A program made the position numbers and the translations under genes. A model generated the notes under the pieces. It was given only the letters and a program-made list of their open reading frames with translations. It had not been told where the DNA came from and made no database searches. A DNA stretch of 64,000 nucleotides. It comes from Arachis hypogaea. Lineage: Eukaryota > Streptophyta > Magnoliopsida > Fabales > Fabaceae. Numbering within the stretch: the first letter of the stretch is position 1; each line of letters begins with the position of its first letter. Below are positions 61,001 to 64,000 of the stretch, in pieces. The stretch is taken from contig NC_092051.1 of NCBI RefSeq assembly GCF_003086295.3, forward strand, positions 20,083,940-20,147,939. The letters run 5' to 3'.

Positions 61001-64000
61001 TATTATATTTAGTAAAATAACCTCGAATAAAAATCTAACCGCGAGTGCTATCTTTTAATGATATTATTCAATTGAATTTGTCATACTTAATCTCAATCCT
61101 TCTGTCTCAGTCTCAATCTCTAAAAACAAATACTATCACATAAAACTCACTCTAATTTTGTGCTAAAATAATATACATTGGTTCACATAAATGAGAGTAT
61201 AACCGTTACAGTAACATCAAGAATACAAGACACATTTTAAGGCTTTTATTACCATTAATAATATGCCTTAAAATCAACATTCTTATTCATTAAAAGCCAT
61301 AAAATAATATGAATTGCAATAATTGTATGAGCGCATAAGTGGAGGGCAAATAATGTGTGTTATTCTAATAAATGAGATAAAAATAGAAAATATGGACTAT
61401 CCTAAACAAAATATTAATGTCTCCTAAATATATTTTTTTATCATTTTAATAGTTTACTCGTTATTAAATTAGGTAAAACAACATCGAATAAAAATCTAAC
61501 TGCGAGTGTTATCTTTTAATGATATTATTCAATTGAACTTGTCATACTTAATCTCAATTCTTCAGTCTCAGTCTCAATCCCTGAAAACAAATACTATCAC
61601 AAAAAATTCACTCTAATTTTGTGTTAATATGATATACAATATTGATTCTCATAAATGAGAGTATAACACGCTATAGTAAAAATATTAAGACTACAAGACA
61701 CGTTATAAGGCTTTTATTACCATTAATAACGAGCCATAAAATCAATGTTCTTATTCATTAAAATTTAAAAGCCATAAAATAATATGAATTGCAATAATGT
61801 TATGAGCGCATAAGTGGAGGAAAAATAATGTTTGTAATTCTAAAAAATGAAATAAAAAATAGAAAGTTTGGACTATGCTAAACAAAATATTAATGTCTCC
61901 TAAATATTTATTTTATCATTTTAATAGTTCATTCGTTATTAAATTAGGTCAAACAATCTCAAATAAAAATCTAACTGCTAGTGTTATCTTTTAATAATAT
62001 TATTCAATTGAACTTGTCATACCTAATCTCAATCCATCAGTCTTTGTCTCGGTCTTTGAAAATAAATACTATGACAGAAAATTCCCTGTAATTTTGTGCT
62101 AATTTGATATACAACACTGGCTCACATAAATGAGAGTATAACACGCTTCAATAACATTAAGAATACAAGACACATTTTAAGGCTTTTATTACCATTAATA
62201 ATAAGCTATAAAATCAATGTTCTTATTCATTAAAAGCCATAAAATAATATGAATTGCAATAATGGTATGAGCGCATAAATGGATGCAAATAATGTTTGTG
62301 ATTATAATAAATGAAATAAAAAATAGAAAATTTGTACTATCCTAAACAAAATATTAATGTCTTCTAAATATTTTTTTTCATTTTAATAGTTTACTCGTTA
62401 TTAAATTTAGTAAAATAACCTCGAATAAAAATCTAACCACGAGTGTTATCTTTTAATGATATTATTCAATTGAACTTTTCATACTTAATCCCAATCCTTC
62501 AATCTCAGTCTCAATCCCTGAAAACAAATACTATCACAGAAAATTCACTCTAATTTTGTGCTAATATGATATACAACATTGGTTCACATAAATGAGAGTA
62601 TAACACGGTATAGTAATATTATTAAGAATACAAGACACGTTTTAAGGCTTTTATTACCATTAATAACGAGCCATAAAATCAATGTTCTTATTCATTAAAA
62701 TTTAAAAGCCATAAAATAATATGAATTACAATAATGTTATGAGCGCATAATTGGAGGGAAAATAATATTTGTGATTCTAAAAAATGAAATAAAAAATAGA
62801 AAGTTTGGACTATGCTAAACAAAATATTAATGTCTCCTAAATATTTATTTTATCATTTTAATAGTTCATTCGTTATTAAATTAGATCAAAAAATCTTGAA
62901 TAAAAATCTAACTACTAGTGTTATCTTTTAATGATATTATTCAATTGAACTTGTCATACCTAATCTCAATCCATCAGTCTCTGTCTCAGTCTTTGAAAAC
63001 AAATACTATAACAGAAAATTCCCTGTAATTTTGTGCAAATTTGATATACAACATTGGCTCACATAAATGAGAGTATAACACGCTTCAATAACATTAAGAA
63101 TACAAGACACATTTTAAGGCTTTTATTACCATTAATAATAAGCCATAAAATCAATGTTCTTATTCATTAAAAGCCGTAAAATAATATGAATTGCAATAAT
63201 GGTATAAGCGCATAAATGGATGGCAAATAATGTTTGTAATTCTAATAAATGAAATAAAAAATAGAAAATTTGGACTATTCTAAACAAAATATTAATGTCT
63301 CCTAAATATTTTTTTCATTTTAATAGCTTACTCGTTATTATATTTAGTAAAATAACCTCGAATAAAAATCTAACCGCGAGTGCTATCTTTTAATGATATT
63401 ATTCAATTGAATTTGTCATACTTAATCTCAATCCTTCTGTCTCAGTCTCAATCTCTAAAAACAAATACTATCACATAAAACTCACTCTAATTTTGTGCTA
63501 AAATAATATACATTGGTTCACATAAATGAGAGTATAACCGTTACAGTAACATCAAGAATACAAGACACATTTTAAGGCTTTTATTACCATTAATAATATG
63601 CCTTAAAATCAACATTCTTATTCATTAAAAGCCATAAAATAATATGAATTGCAATAATTGTATGAGCGCATAAGTGGAGGGCAAATAATGTGTGTTATTC
63701 TAATAAATGAGATAAAAATAGAAAATATGGACTATCCTAAACAAAATATTAATGTCTCCTAAATATATTTTTTTATCATTTTAATAGTTTACTCGTTATT
63801 AAATTAGGTAAAACAACATCGAATAAAAATCTAACTGCGAGTGTTATCTTTTAATGATATTATTCAATTGAACTTGTCATACTTAATCTCAATTCTTCAG
63901 TCTCAGTCTCAATCCCTGAAAACAAATACTATCACAAAAAATTCACTCTAATTTTGTGTTAATATGATATACAATATTGATTCTCATAAATGAGAGTATA
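58079..64000. repeat. Satellite array, block 4, running off the window
   Basis: Anchors lie at 58525, 58975, 59451, 59917, 60389, 60854, 61311, 61787, 62251, 62723, 63189 and 63647. Some units have an extra TAAAATTTAAAAGCC (about +9 bp), alternating with units that lack it. With blocks 1-3 the window shows about 29 units. Confidence 0.95.
59326..64000. repeat. Higher-order satellite repeat, 2,335 bp (five monomers)
   Basis: From 59366 on, the text matches that 2,335 bp downstream (59451 to 61787, 59917 to 62251, 60389 to 62723, 60854 to 63189, 61311 to 63647) almost base for base. Adjacent monomers within a block differ much more. Inside each block the monomers read A-B-A'-B'-C. A types have GTTATGAGCGCATAA and the TAAAATTTAAAAGCC insertion. 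B types have CATAAATGGATG. Confidence 0.92.

Overview
The window looks like plant nuclear heterochromatin. It has plant-type split genes, MULE, CACTA and hAT elements, long-LTR Ty3/gypsy elements with initiator-Met tRNA primer sites, a TRIM, an RTE-type LINE and a very AT-rich satellite. The LTR style (long LTRs studded with ACGCGTACGCGT or GTGCGTACGCAC palindromes) and the MULE and Ulp1-type genes recall legumes, Arachis in particular. That species guess is inference from memory, with no search behind it. I see no housekeeping gene, tRNA, rRNA or CRISPR array.

Layout. (1) 1-6.9 kb: a multi-exon minus-strand gene of transposon type. It ends in a Ulp1/SUMO-protease-like domain that runs off the left edge. 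Its upstream part carries an 857-bp tandem duplication and a GC-rich 5' region. (2) 6.9-9.83 kb: a dead RTE-clade LINE on the minus strand. (3) 9.83-13.39 kb: a 3.0-kb gypsy LTR, primer site and gag start, cut off where the satellite begins. (4) 13.39-64.0 kb: one satellite array with a unit of about 465 bp and about 29 units visible. It is broken into four blocks by insertions and continues past the right edge.

Insertions into the array, all in register with the monomer: a hAT MITE (16594-17265); solo LTR A (17645-27711), which holds a 6.0-kb Mutator-like element and a second hAT MITE; solo LTR B (29194-38165), of related sequence but opposite orientation, which holds a 4.9-kb CACTA element; and a 17.5-kb gypsy element (40597-58078) whose two 3.65-kb LTRs each carry a later insertion, a 468-bp TRIM in one and a 6.1-kb Tat/Athila-like element in the other. 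Target-site duplications were read directly for nearly all of these. Because the two LTRs of the big element are paralogues, each also supplies the empty site for the other's insertion.

The most gene-like part is the MULE. Its transposase (about 1015 codons, three coding exons) is complete apart from one extra G in a G-run. A convergent second gene encodes a two-GRF-zinc-finger coiled-coil protein. Each gene starts near one terminal inverted repeat, the layout known from maize MuDR (mudrA/mudrB), but with an apparently unrelated second protein. At the right end the satellite shows a recent 2,335-bp, five-monomer higher-order duplication.
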